From: an uncultured Lachnospiraceae bacterium
GTDB taxonomy: Bacteria; Bacillota; Clostridia; Lachnospirales; Lachnospiraceae
Direction of reading: 5' to 3'
Assembly (NCBI GenBank): GCA_947173495.1
Contig: CAMWFQ010000005.1
Location: forward strand, 152,328 to 216,327
Length of the DNA stretch: 64,000 nucleotides
The notes under the pieces are model-generated. The model did not search any database. It was not told the DNA's origin and worked only from the letters and a program-made list of their open reading frames with translations. This document shows, one piece after another, positions 54,839 through 63,505 of the stretch. Positions within the stretch are counted from its first letter, which is position 1; each line of letters starts with the position of its first letter. The position numbers were made by a program, and so were the translations under genes.

Positions 54839-56527
54839 AAAACAGGTATCCTGCAAAAAACGGGCAAAAATATCCCGATGCTTTTCAGGCACCGGGTTTC
54901 TTAAATAGATATGCGCGATTTCTCCGTCCCACAGGACTTTATCTATGATCTTTCTTAAAAAATCTCTTTTCTGCAACAGGGTCAGTTCTTCAAAGATCCG
55001 TGAAAAATCTGTCAGCCTTTCAGAGAGCTCTCTGATCTGATCCACTAATTCTGTCTTTTCATGTTCATCCTCCTTTACGGATCTGATCCGCCTGTGCAGT
55101 GCCCCGCACTCACAGTCCAGCTTCTGAATTTCTTCATTTATATATTGCACGGATACGCTGTCACTCTCCAGCTGCTTAATGGAAGCTACTAGCTTCTGAA
55201 TCTCACCCTTTTTCCTGTCATATTCCTGCTGCATAAACTGTTTTTCGGACATAACCTCAATGTCAGAGTTCAGGATTTCCTTCCGAAGCTCCTCCAGCAT
55301 GGGGATGAGTCCTGTATCCGGATCAGCCAGCGTAAAAATCTCCTTACAGACGGCCTCGTCGAGGGTGTTCCCATGAACATTCTTATTATCACATTTCTCC
55401 CCGTGTGTCTTGTCCTTATAGGTGCAGTGATAGGAAAAGGTCCGCTCTCCCTTCTCTGTCTTCCTGGATGCCGGATAGTTCTTGGGGCGCATCCGGTGTC
55501 CGCATCTGCAGCAGAGAATGCCTGACAGGAGGGAGACGTTGTTACGGCTTTCCTTAAAGCTCTCTCCCTTTCCCTTATTGGTTTCCAAAAGCTCCTGAAC
55601 CCGTACAAAATCCTTCCCGGTAATGATCCCTTTATGACGTCCTTTTGAAATAATCCATGTTTCATAGGGGGTATGCTGGTTTTTGTATGAACCCGACGTC
55701 GTCTTCGCATATCCCATCAGGCCGGATACATGGTCAAGCTCCTCCCGGTCGATGCAAACCTGACAGCCAAGGTCATAAAAATACTGCCAGGCTTCCTCAT
55801 CCGCCAATACATATACCGGATTCGTCAGAATGTCACGAATCCCCGAGATCGTAAATTCCTTTCCCTTTCGGGTATTGATGCCGTTTGCCAAGAGATACTC
55901 CAATACCTTTGTGATAGATCTCTTTTCCAGAAAGCAGGAAAAAATGATTCTAGCCAGACCGATCTCCTCCGGGTTCTGGATCAGGCAGTACATGGATTTC
56001 TTCTTTAATGCACTGACCTCCTTTTCCAGCTTCATGGAGGAATAGCCCAGAGGCGTATTTCCGCCAAGCCATCGTCCGCTTCTGGCCAGCATGATCATGT
56101 TGTCCTTGACACGTTCCGCGATCTGCTCCCGCTCCATCTGGGCAAGCACTCCGGAAAAATACAGCATGGCCTTCCCGATGGGGGTTGTTGTGTCGAACTT
56201 CTCTTTGATGCTGATAAAGGAAGTGCTCCTGCGGTTCAAATCCTCCATTAAATTGGCAAGATCAGCCAGATTCCTGCCAAGACGGTCAAGCTTGTAGCAG
56301 ACTAAATAATCAAAATGCCTCTCTTTCATATCCTGCATCATTTTTCTGAACTGTGGACGCTTTGTGTTTTTTCCGGAAAAGCCCTCGTCCTCATATTCTA
56401 TGATCTCCGCCTTCTCCGATCCTTCAACAAACATGGCAATGTATTCTTTACACATCGTAAGCTGATTTTCAATGCTGTCTCCTTTCCCTGTCCACTTGGA
56501 TTTCCTACTGTAAATGGCAATCAGCAT
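54692..56527 (-). CDS. Large serine recombinase (integrase/transposase)
   Basis: The N-terminal resolvase domain (residues 1-150) has the catalytic Ser in IYSRKSKWTGKGDSIENQ and the arginines of YKLDRLGRNLADLANLM and MEREQIAERVKDN. The recombinase domain (about 160-290) includes GRWLGGNTPLGYSS. A zinc ribbon follows (CCRCGHRMRPKNYPASRKTE, then CTYKDKTHGEKCD), then a coiled coil (about 415-520). The last ~30 residues read antisense through the disrupted ABC gene, so the true terminus is set by the junction at about 54782 and will differ in the excised element. Such enzymes integrate elements at short att cores. It is the left-end gene of the accessory region. Confidence 0.92.
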   Translation of the reverse strand: MLIAIYSRKSKWTGKGDSIENQLTMCKEYIAMFVEGSEKAEIIEYEDEGFSGKNTKRPQFRKMMQDMKERHFDYLVCYKLDRLGRNLADLANLMEDLNRRSTSFISIKEKFDTTTPIGKAMLYFSGVLAQMEREQIAERVKDNMIMLARSGRWLGGNTPLGYSSMKLEKEVSALKKKSMYCLIQNPEEIGLARIIFSCFLEKRSITKVLEYLLANGINTRKGKEFTISGIRDILTNPVYVLADEEAWQYFYDLGCQVCIDREELDHVSGLMGYAKTTSGSYKNQHTPYETWIISKGRHKGIITGKDFVRVQELLETNKGKGESFKESRNNVSLLSGILCCRCGHRMRPKNYPASRKTEKGERTFSYHCTYKDKTHGEKCDNKNVHGNTLDEAVCKEIFTLADPDTGLIPMLEELRKEILNSDIEVMSEKQFMQQEYDRKKGEIQKLVASIKQLESDSVSVQYINEEIQKLDCECGALHRRIRSVKEDEHEKTELVDQIRELSERLTDFSRIFEELTLLQKRDFLRKIIDKVLWDGEIAHIYLRNPVPEKHRDIFARFLQDTCFLEKANRQWLPKCPKKSHCIAASAWSHDCQKFPFFYLKRNMIQSSGFAV

Positions 56528-56639
56528 ATCTTCGTCTCCTTTTACCGATTATTTTTTATCTAAGTCGGGCAGGGGAGGATTTTTACCCTGCTCATCAAAC
56601 GCTGTCGCGCTCTGCGTGTCAGCTTTTCGATTTAAAATT

Positions 56640-56672
56640 GTCTTGCCGCCGGAAAATATTCGGCGGCAAGAC
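56640..56672 (-). terminator. Intrinsic terminator
   Basis: A 12-base perfect stem GTCTTGCCGCCG/CGGCGGCAAGAC with a nine-base loop, followed on the minus strand by AATTTTAAAT. It lies ten bases beyond the small ORF ending at 56682. It should end transcription coming from the CRISPR and MYG1 region before the recombinase gene. The repeat-like stem GCAGGGG/CCCTGC (about 56572-56600) lies further on. Confidence 0.75.
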
Positions 56673-56681
56673 AGAGGTATC

Positions 56682-56909
56682 TTAAAGGGGTGAAGGATCT
56701 GTCCCTTTGGGTCCTATATCAGATGCTTTCAGTCTGTTGATTAATTCATCTATCATCTTTATTTTTTCATCTTTCGTGAATCCTCCTCCGCCAAGGTATT
56801 CTTTTATGTACAGAGCTGTATAGATATTGATCTCGTTTTGGATATTTGCCGCAGCCTTATCGCCGCTGATCTGACAACATACATGATGCTCTCGCAAGGA
56901 TGTCTCCAT
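56682..56909 (-). CDS. Small ORF of unknown function, possible gene remnant
   Basis: A 75-residue frame whose C-terminal 60 residues look protein-like (AAANIQNEINIYTALYIKEY and KDEKIKMIDELINRLKASDI). No Shine-Dalgarno precedes the ATG. It may be the tail of a larger gene decayed together with the MYG1-like remnant upstream. I recognise no family. Confidence 0.35.
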   Translation of the reverse strand: METSLREHHVCCQISGDKAAANIQNEINIYTALYIKEYLGGGGFTKDEKIKMIDELINRLKASDIGPKGTDPSPL

Positions 56910-56929
56910 GTGGGGTAAGTCTTATAGTA

Positions 56930-57290
56930 TTATATGCCTCCCTGCGCAAACGATTCTCTTCTCGCCCGTATTGTTCTGAATCTTGAATCCAGAAGCCGCC
57001 GCGCCCATTCCATCGCTTCCTCGAAGCACTCCATACTATTCCCATAAAAGGCCAAACACCGCATACGGAATACTATTTCGGGCATACCTGTCTGATTGGT
57101 GATGATCAAACCGTTTCACCCCTATGTCAAGTACAATCCACTCATAATGCTCGGGAACTTTTGCGCCGCGTTCAATCTTCATCTCCGGATTAAGAATCAA
57201 AAGTAATGCAGATGAAAACACATCATCTGCATAAAAAATTCCACTATGTGTAAATTCATTCCTGATCGTCGCAATGTTTGGACAATTCAT
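56930..57290 (-). pseudogene. MYG1/UPF0160-family gene remnant
   Basis: The start is intact, with GGAG ten bases upstream of the ATG at 57290: EFTHSGIFYADDVFSSALLL, KRFDHHQSDRY and NSIPYAVFGLLWE match the metal-binding N terminus of MYG1-type DHH-like phosphoesterases/nucleases. The frame then hits a stop at 57036. A second frame continues with FEEAMEWARRLLDSRFRTIR, which matches a region normally about 60 residues further on, and stops at 56930. An internal deletion plus frameshift has therefore killed the gene. Its start lies only 20 bases from the last CRISPR repeat. Confidence 0.72.
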
Positions 57291-57309
57291 TTTAGTCTCC
57301 GAACAAACT

Positions 57310-57560
57310 TTATTAATGCCCTAAACGGGCTTTCTTCATTTCTACGTTGCAAATAGTTAGTAAATTACAGCATTCAATCAGTGTGTCAATGCCCTAAACG
57401 GGCTTTCTTCATTTCTACCTCTATGAAAAAAAGCACTGTACTTGTAGTTCTAATGTGTCAATGCCCTAAACGGGCTTTCTTCATTTCTACATAAGAAAAA
57501 GGAAACTTAGAAAGTGATAGAGATGTGTCAATGCCCTAAACGGGCTTTCTTCATTTCTAC
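57310..57560 (-). CRISPR. Four-repeat CRISPR array, probably read on the minus strand
   Basis: Four 36-base repeats lie at 57310-57345, 57383-57418, 57455-57490 and 57525-57560. On the plus strand each begins GTGTCAATGCCC and ends TTCTTCATTTCTAC, with a short GCCC/GGGC stem. The last three are identical. The 57310 copy has three changes in its first five bases, marking the distal end. Spacers are 37, 36 and 34 bases. On the minus strand repeats end in CATTGACAC, like the ATTGAAAC-type ends of type III arrays. With the degenerate copy at the low end, this puts the leader at 57561-57835, next to the cas operon. Confidence 0.96.
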
Positions 57561-57835
57561 GCTATCCCTCCACAACCCCAGTAAAATCAATGGTTTCAGG
57601 CTCTGATTTTGTATGTAATTGCCAGAATATTCTGACAATTACACTTTTCGGGCCATTTTTTTGTCTTTTCGGAACTTATAGTAAACGACAAATTATTTTG
57701 TCGTTTACTATAGCTGTTGATACAATTATATTCTAATCCTATTTTATTTTCAACTCAAACTTATTTTTTCATCACTATTTTCACGGTCTATTCCCCAGTT
57801 TCCTCCCGCCAACCACCAACCAAGAAAAGTCAGTC
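57561..57835 (-). promoter_or_regulatory. Presumed CRISPR leader with two palindromes
   Basis: This AT-rich stretch between the array and the RT-primase gene holds a 28-base near-palindrome (57615-57642, half site GTAATTGCCAGAAT, one mismatched pair) and a perfect 16-base inverted repeat TATAGTAAACGACAAA with a four-base loop (57677-57712). The first could be a regulator or integration-factor site. The second could end the cas operon transcript or be a repeat end. The array promoter must lie here, but I cannot fix its boxes. Confidence 0.6.
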
Positions 57836-60637
57836 TCAAATCTCGATCAGCCACTCATAGCCTGTCTCCTTTTTTCTGCGAACCAGCATTCCCAATTCGA
57901 TTTCCAGGCAATCTGCCCTCACAAGATCAAACAGCTTTTCCAATTCTTTCTCTATCTTTGATACAGAAGCATCGATGCTCCGTTTCTGTTTTTTCAGTTC
58001 CAGTATTTTCTCCGCCAGCTCCTGCGCCTTTTTGTGGACATTCAGTTCTTCTACTATCTTTTTTTCCTTTTCATTCGTGATCGTGCGGCTGGTCGGTATA
58101 GTAACATCCTTTTGCAGATCATTGGAAAGCAAAATAGCATGGAGTACCGGGGAGGGATAGCAGTTTTTACTTCTTTTGAAATCGCAGTTGCATCCGCATT
58201 CCGCAGTAATCTGTTTATATTGCTCCCTGAGCTTGATGCAGCTTACCGGCTTTTCCGGAATCCGCCGGATAAAGCGTTCCGTGATATTATACTGATAATT
58301 TAAGGTATGCGACATGACGGTGTGTACAAACTGTTTTCCATCCTCTCCTAAATGCCCAAAAACGTATAAAACCGACAATCTCTCAAAGTGCGTCAAATAT
58401 CCCGTCTTGGCCGCTTTGTTGCAAAGGTATCCCATCAGGCTACATCCCTTAAGGACTTCAAGGACATTTTCCGGAGTGTCCTGATAAGCGCTCAAATCTG
58501 TTTCTATCTTTTTTTCACCTGCATTGTCGTTTTCTTTCAGATTCACTGCCAGAACCTTTTTCAAAGCTCCCAGCGAATTTTTTGCAAGGCTGTCCAGAAA
58601 CAGATTAACATTCGTCACCCTGTTTCCGCTATCGTCCAAAAAATAAGACCGCTCACCTGTTCTCATATGAAATCCCCAGGGAAGCTTTATGGCCTGTCCG
58701 AATTTGCCTGGCTTTAGTCTCGTTTTATTGGGAAAAAACTCTATCCCTATCCCTTCTTCTGTTTTTCCCAGCCTGCTCTCTACCACGTCGCAAAACATAT
58801 TCGCATACCGAACCGGTATCCACTGCGTCATAATAAGCCAGACATGGTAGCCGCGTCCTCCGGAATATTCGATATACCCGGTTAATCCAAATTCACGGTA
58901 AAGCTCCAACACCTCATTGGCCTTTTGCAGCGCTTTTTCCAGATACGCCCTGTACTCCACGCTTCCCCTCTCGTTTTGCAACAGTACCTTTTTTGAGACA
59001 TCAATGTCCGTCACAATATAACGCACTGTCCCATTGGAACGCTGCACGTAGGTTCCCAGGGTAACTTTTCCACATAAATGCTCATAAAGCTTCTGGGCCG
59101 TCAGAGGATATGCCTGAATTTCGTTTTGCCTTTTACCTCCGCTGCCTATTTCCTCACTGCTGTAAATATCTTCCCTCCCCACAAACAGATTCAGTATTTT
59201 TTCCGCGCTGGAACGGTCGAAAGAAATAGATGTCTCACCGTTGTCCGGCAGTATCACATGACTGCCTGTGCCATATGCCTTTTTCTCCAAATGCTCGCTC
59301 TGCTTCTGCCAGAATGCGGCCTTTTGGTACTCCCCTCTGTCGGTATATAGCTGCATGAGCTCCACTGTCGTATCTGCATTTTCTTGTATAATATAACTTC
59401 TGTATAAATCCAGCAGTTCCTTTAAATTATCATGCGCTTTCTGCCCCGCTCCCTGCAATGTCCAAATCTGGTAAAACTGTTCGTATTCCAACAGTTCCAA
59501 GGCTTCCTCACCTTCCTCTTTCCAGATCTTTGAAAGATAAACTGCAATATCCTTACAGTAATTGGAAAGCTCCCGACGTTGGTTTGTCAGCCCTTCTTTC
59601 TTTTTACCGGAAAACCGCATCAGCACAATATACTCGAAAATACTGTGTACTTCTCTTTCTCCGCGGAAATACTGCTCCCAGCCTCCCACGATTTCCAATG
59701 CGCTCTTTAGTTTCTCTTCTATTGTTTTTTCGGAAGAAGTAAGCCACATGGTCTCCAGGCGTTCTTCCAGATTCCGTTCAGCTTTTGCCGGGATTGCCAT
59801 ACCAGTCATTCCAAAATGATAGCCAAGGAAATCGACACCCTCTTCAAGGGGCGCACATACTGTTTTCCCCTCGTTTAGACAAAGCCCAAGACGGCTCAGT
59901 CCTGCCTTCACCTTTACGCATTCTTCAAGCAGCTCTTCCCTGCTCTTTCCAAGAAGGAGCATATCATCCGAATAACGGACATAGTATGCCGCCCCCTTTG
60001 TCATCTGATCATCAAAATCCATCATATAAATGTTGGATAAGGTCGGCGATACCGCGCTGCCCTGATAAATCCCCGTCTTCTTTTCTACCAGCCCGCCGCC
60101 CTCGTCCAGCATGACCGATTTACAATTCTCTTCTATAAGAAAAAGGACGTCCTCCTCTTTGATGTTTTTCTTCAGCATTCCCTCCAGTTTTTCCCATTGT
60201 ATGGAATCGAAAAAGCCGGAAATGTCCAGCCGCAGCGCCCATGAATACCTGCCGGACTTGATCCTTTGGTCAATCTCATTTACTGCGTTCAAGGCGGATT
60301 TACTGCTTCTGTACGCAAAAGCCTGCGGAGAAAACTGCCCCTCATACAGCTTCTTAAGCTCAGCCTCCAATGACCTCTGCACCACTTTATCCCGCATGGC
60401 ATACAGCGCAATCTCACGGGCCTTTTCGCCTTTATACAGGATCACCCTTTTCACCGGGAGCGCGCGATACCTGTGTTCCCTCAATTCCTGATGCAATTGA
60501 CGTATCTCTTCTGCCTTCCTTTCTTCAAACTCCTCAAAGGTAACGTTGTCCACACCTGCTGCCGGATGGTTCTTTCTGGCTTCTTTCCATGCTTGTGACA
60601 GTTTCTGCAAATCAATAATTTTATTATATAAGCTCAT
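57836..60637 (-). CDS. Reverse transcriptase fused to AEP prim-pol (CRISPR-associated)
   Basis: The RT domain (about residues 15-340) resembles group II intron-derived RTs: first catalytic Asp138 in WALRLDISGFFDSI, then KKTGIYQGSAVSPTLSN, and the YxDD box YVRYSDDMLLLG (Asp224, Asp225). No maturase or endonuclease domain follows. A helical linker leads to an archaeo-eukaryotic primase domain (about 480-700): DxD in VTDIDVSKKV (Asp544, Asp546), SGGRGYHVWL (His598) and KLPWG. A PriL-like region has C814, C816, C818 and C826 in ECGCNCDF and NCYPSPVLHA. A coiled coil (about 855-910) ends it. It follows cas2 by 33 bases, suggesting RNA/DNA copying during spacer acquisition. Confidence 0.9.
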   Translation of the reverse strand: MSLYNKIIDLQKLSQAWKEARKNHPAAGVDNVTFEEFEERKAEEIRQLHQELREHRYRALPVKRVILYKGEKAREIALYAMRDKVVQRSLEAELKKLYEGQFSPQAFAYRSSKSALNAVNEIDQRIKSGRYSWALRLDISGFFDSIQWEKLEGMLKKNIKEEDVLFLIEENCKSVMLDEGGGLVEKKTGIYQGSAVSPTLSNIYMMDFDDQMTKGAAYYVRYSDDMLLLGKSREELLEECVKVKAGLSRLGLCLNEGKTVCAPLEEGVDFLGYHFGMTGMAIPAKAERNLEERLETMWLTSSEKTIEEKLKSALEIVGGWEQYFRGEREVHSIFEYIVLMRFSGKKKEGLTNQRRELSNYCKDIAVYLSKIWKEEGEEALELLEYEQFYQIWTLQGAGQKAHDNLKELLDLYRSYIIQENADTTVELMQLYTDRGEYQKAAFWQKQSEHLEKKAYGTGSHVILPDNGETSISFDRSSAEKILNLFVGREDIYSSEEIGSGGKRQNEIQAYPLTAQKLYEHLCGKVTLGTYVQRSNGTVRYIVTDIDVSKKVLLQNERGSVEYRAYLEKALQKANEVLELYREFGLTGYIEYSGGRGYHVWLIMTQWIPVRYANMFCDVVESRLGKTEEGIGIEFFPNKTRLKPGKFGQAIKLPWGFHMRTGERSYFLDDSGNRVTNVNLFLDSLAKNSLGALKKVLAVNLKENDNAGEKKIETDLSAYQDTPENVLEVLKGCSLMGYLCNKAAKTGYLTHFERLSVLYVFGHLGEDGKQFVHTVMSHTLNYQYNITERFIRRIPEKPVSCIKLREQYKQITAECGCNCDFKRSKNCYPSPVLHAILLSNDLQKDVTIPTSRTITNEKEKKIVEELNVHKKAQELAEKILELKKQKRSIDASVSKIEKELEKLFDLVRADCLEIELGMLVRRKKETGYEWLIEI

Positions 60638-60670
60638 CCTTCTCTAAATCTCCGTATATGTTAAAAACCA

Positions 60671-60955
60671 TTAAATAATAATCAATTCATCCTTATCCAA
60701 GGCCATTTCCCTGCTCTCAATACCGATGGTACACAGCTTTTGCTCACATTTTCCGCATATATTGTAAATACGGATATTTCCTTCCTCTTCCTCCTGCATC
60801 AGGATCACCAGCTTCTGATACAGCTCTCTATACTGCTGTTCTGTGATCCTGCACTCAAACACACTGTATTGGACACGCTGCCCATAGCCGGATAGCTCCT
60901 TTGCGATTTTTCCCCGTATTCTGTTATCCGTTATGTCATAACTGATCAAGTACAC
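60671..60955 (-). CDS. cas2: CRISPR-associated Cas2
   Basis: A 94-residue Cas2. The N-terminal strand YLISYDITDNRIRGKIAKEL carries the conserved Asp, and GYGQRVQYSVFECRIT matches the family. The IRIYNICGKCEQKLCTIG strand and Ile-rich tail close the ferredoxin-like fold. The start is a GTG at 60955 that overlaps the cas1 end by 20 bases. Cas2 dimerises between two Cas1 dimers to form the spacer integrase. Confidence 0.95.
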   Translation of the reverse strand: MYLISYDITDNRIRGKIAKELSGYGQRVQYSVFECRITEQQYRELYQKLVILMQEEEEGNIRIYNICGKCEQKLCTIGIESREMALDKDELIII

Positions 60956-61946
60956 GACGCTTTCCCCAGCTATATGGCTTATACTGCCCTTTCTCGCTCA
61001 CCGCTTTTTTCAGTGCGGCAATCTGCTCTCTAATGCAGCGGCGAAAGGATTTCTCTCCACTGGCCGTATTCCTTCCGCTCATCCAGCGCTCATATTCCGT
61101 ACAGAATTTCTTAAACCCGTCTTCATTTAAAAGGATGCGCCCATCCTGCGGAATGTCGAAATCATATTTTCCTATCATCCGTTTATTAAAAAGAAGAATC
61201 ACCAGCCTGTCCACCACCGGCTGGCGAAATTCTTCCATCATATCCAATGCCAGCGACTTGCGCCCATACCTGATGCCGTGCAGAAATCCCAGATACGGTT
61301 CAAAGGACTCTGTCTCCAGCGCGCTGCATACCTCCTTGGTAAGAAAGGTATAAGCAAGACTGAGGAGTACATTTACCGGATCCTTCGGCGGCCTTCGGTT
61401 CCTCCCCTGAAAAGGGAACTCGCATTTTAACATCTGGCCAAACGCCCGGAAATAAATATTGCTGCAGATCCCTTCTATTCCCAATATCTCGTTAGACGTC
61501 CGCTTATCCGGCAGCTGTTGTATGTACTGTTCCATTTGCCCTACATCCTTTTTCCACTCATAATCGCTTCCCCGCCATGAGTGTTCCCGGATTATCGCAA
61601 TCTGATTTTCAATCTTGTTAGCCACAATCAGCCTGGCCATTTCCATTCTTTTTTCCATATCAAGGTAAAATCCGTATTGCTCAAACCGCAGAAAAATATT
61701 TTTCGATGCGTCCGCCGCCGTCTGCCCCAGGTATTTCCCCGAATAGGAAAAATGGCTCACATCGATTCCCTTTTCCATCAGCATGTGCAAAACCTGCGCC
61801 GTGATCTGAACATTCCCGATCAATGCCATGTTTTCTACATGAAGCACTGGCAATTCCAGGAGGGTTTCATTTCCCTTTCTAACCGCAATGCGCTCCCCCA
61901 GCTTCTGGATTATTGCCCCCTGCTCCTTAATATACAAAACCGCCAT
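60936..61946 (-). CDS. cas1: CRISPR-associated integrase Cas1
   Basis: A full-length Cas1 of 336 residues with all metal ligands: Glu in LGIEGICSNIYF (about 158), His in LGFLHGIRYGRKSLALD (about 223) and Asp/Glu in LALDMMEEFRQPVVD (about 235-238). It should be active in spacer integration. It is separate from the RT, unlike RT-Cas1 fusions. Its ATG at 61946 shares a TGATG junction with the CARF gene. A TTG one codon earlier is less likely. It overlaps cas2 by 20 bases. Confidence 0.96.
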   Translation of the reverse strand: MAVLYIKEQGAIIQKLGERIAVRKGNETLLELPVLHVENMALIGNVQITAQVLHMLMEKGIDVSHFSYSGKYLGQTAADASKNIFLRFEQYGFYLDMEKRMEMARLIVANKIENQIAIIREHSWRGSDYEWKKDVGQMEQYIQQLPDKRTSNEILGIEGICSNIYFRAFGQMLKCEFPFQGRNRRPPKDPVNVLLSLAYTFLTKEVCSALETESFEPYLGFLHGIRYGRKSLALDMMEEFRQPVVDRLVILLFNKRMIGKYDFDIPQDGRILLNEDGFKKFCTEYERWMSGRNTASGEKSFRRCIREQIAALKKAVSEKGQYKPYSWGKRRVLDQL

Positions 61947-63505
61947 CAATTCCCTCCCATTCCCATCACGTAATTCTTTGACTTAAGAGGATTGATCCAC
62001 TTTATATGATTGGCATAGGCCTGATAATTGACCCTCTCTACCGCGCAAAAGCCCTGAAAGATTTCCAGAACAAAGTTTTTAAATTTGGTATAATCGCCAT
62101 AGCTGACCGGCCCAAGGCCATGGGCAAAAATAGAGTTGTTTCTCAAATATACCATCGCCCGGATTCTTTTCAGTTTATCAACCTCCTTTTTTCCCTGGGA
62201 ATGGACAATCGGATCCCCCAGAGCCATTAGCATAATAAACCCTTCCAGAAGAGATACCTGCTCCGGCAGATATTCATTTCCCGGCCGCCCAAACAGCTCC
62301 GCCTTTATCTCTTTTACCTTCCCCTTGAAGAGCTCAAATTGTCCTTTGGCATCCAGTTCCCCATAGGCAGGCTGATATTTTTTATCGTATTTTATTTCCG
62401 CATAATTCATCTGAGATACATACAGGCCATAATGGGACATTCTCCTTTGCTCTACCATCTCCAGTAGCCGGTAAAAAAGCAGTGTGGCCATATCGTACTT
62501 TTCCTGCTTCTCTCTGATACAAGCGCTTTGATACATGGTAAACATCAGCGCGTACATGATGCTTTTTGATTTGATAATTTCAGCATTTTGTCTTTTTTTG
62601 AGCATCTCCGGTATTTCATTCAAATATCTCAATATTTCCTCCTGCTTTTCCAGGCATTCGTAACAGTCCATAAGCAGGAAGGTATTGTGCATCATCCGAT
62701 CCCTGCGCAGTTGGTGGTTCAGCTTCCTGATATACGCAAACGCCTCCCCAAAATCCAGCGCATCCCATGCCTCATAAACCTTTGCCAGCAGATACACAAA
62801 GTTCATCTGCTGCCGGATGGCCGGATCCGGTATATTTTCCTTCAGCTCTCCCAGCTTTTCCTGCGCGCCCGCGTAGTTGTATCTTTCAAACAGAGCCAAT
62901 GCCTTTTCTATCTCAAAATCTCCAAATACGGCAAGCGGATTGTCAATATAAAATAAGGTTTCCGAACCCGGATTTGGTTTGCGGAAATCCGTGAGGTAAT
63001 CATTAGATCCCACATATACCAACTGCACATCGATCATAGCCCCTGCCATGGCCGCTGCGGCAGACATGGCTTTCGTTCCTCCGGTAAAATCAATATACAT
63101 CTTCCCCGGCTTTTCCCAGTCAATGTAGCTTCTCTTGATCTCCTGATAAATATCCAGCGGACTGGTTTCACTTACCTTGCGTTTCTCATATTCCACCACT
63201 TCCAGCTCACAATATTTCACGATCTTGCTCAACGTGCTTTCCGTTTCTGCCGTATGCAGAAACAAAATCCGCTTCGGCCTTAGAAGTCTGATATTCAGCA
63301 CAATGGGTTCATAAGAGGTTCCCACCGACGCCACCAGGTATTCTACTTTCTCAAATACCTTTGCTTTATTCCTGTCTATGAAATCTTCCTCGATCAGCTT
63401 CATGAGATTTCTCTCATAAAATTCATCCGCAATCTGCCTCTGTTCAAATGTTTTTCTCTCTAACTGCTTCCACTCCCGCGTTTTTTCTGCCAGGTTCTTA
63501 TTCAT
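61946..63505 (-). CDS. CARF-HEPN protein (TIGR02710/Csm6-like)
   Basis: The N-terminal CARF Rossmann fold (about residues 55-185) has EYLVASVGTSYEPIVLNIRL, RILFLHTAETESTL and YIDFTGGTKAMSAAAAMAG, the ligand-binding loops of the Cas02710/Csm6 group. A helical middle follows. The C-terminal HEPN-like domain has RNNSIFAH (R-x6-H, about residues 455-462), the ribonuclease motif. CARF proteins sense cyclic oligoadenylate made by Cas10 in type III systems. No Cas10 is in the window, so its activator is unclear. I use the ATG at 63505 (GGAGGAAAAAGG upstream); another ATG at 63523 is possible. It leads the cas operon, coupled to cas1. Confidence 0.87.
   Translation of the reverse strand: MNKNLAEKTREWKQLERKTFEQRQIADEFYERNLMKLIEEDFIDRNKAKVFEKVEYLVASVGTSYEPIVLNIRLLRPKRILFLHTAETESTLSKIVKYCELEVVEYEKRKVSETSPLDIYQEIKRSYIDWEKPGKMYIDFTGGTKAMSAAAAMAGAMIDVQLVYVGSNDYLTDFRKPNPGSETLFYIDNPLAVFGDFEIEKALALFERYNYAGAQEKLGELKENIPDPAIRQQMNFVYLLAKVYEAWDALDFGEAFAYIRKLNHQLRRDRMMHNTFLLMDCYECLEKQEEILRYLNEIPEMLKKRQNAEIIKSKSIMYALMFTMYQSACIREKQEKYDMATLLFYRLLEMVEQRRMSHYGLYVSQMNYAEIKYDKKYQPAYGELDAKGQFELFKGKVKEIKAELFGRPGNEYLPEQVSLLEGFIMLMALGDPIVHSQGKKEVDKLKRIRAMVYLRNNSIFAHGLGPVSYGDYTKFKNFVLEIFQGFCAVERVNYQAYANHIKWINPLKSKNYVMGMGGN

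Noticed and set aside
57836..60637. Group II intron or retron reading of the RT gene
   Set aside because: There is no maturase X or HNH domain, no intron RNA domain V, and no retron msr/msd-like structure beside it. The C-terminal half is a primase and the neighbours are cas genes.
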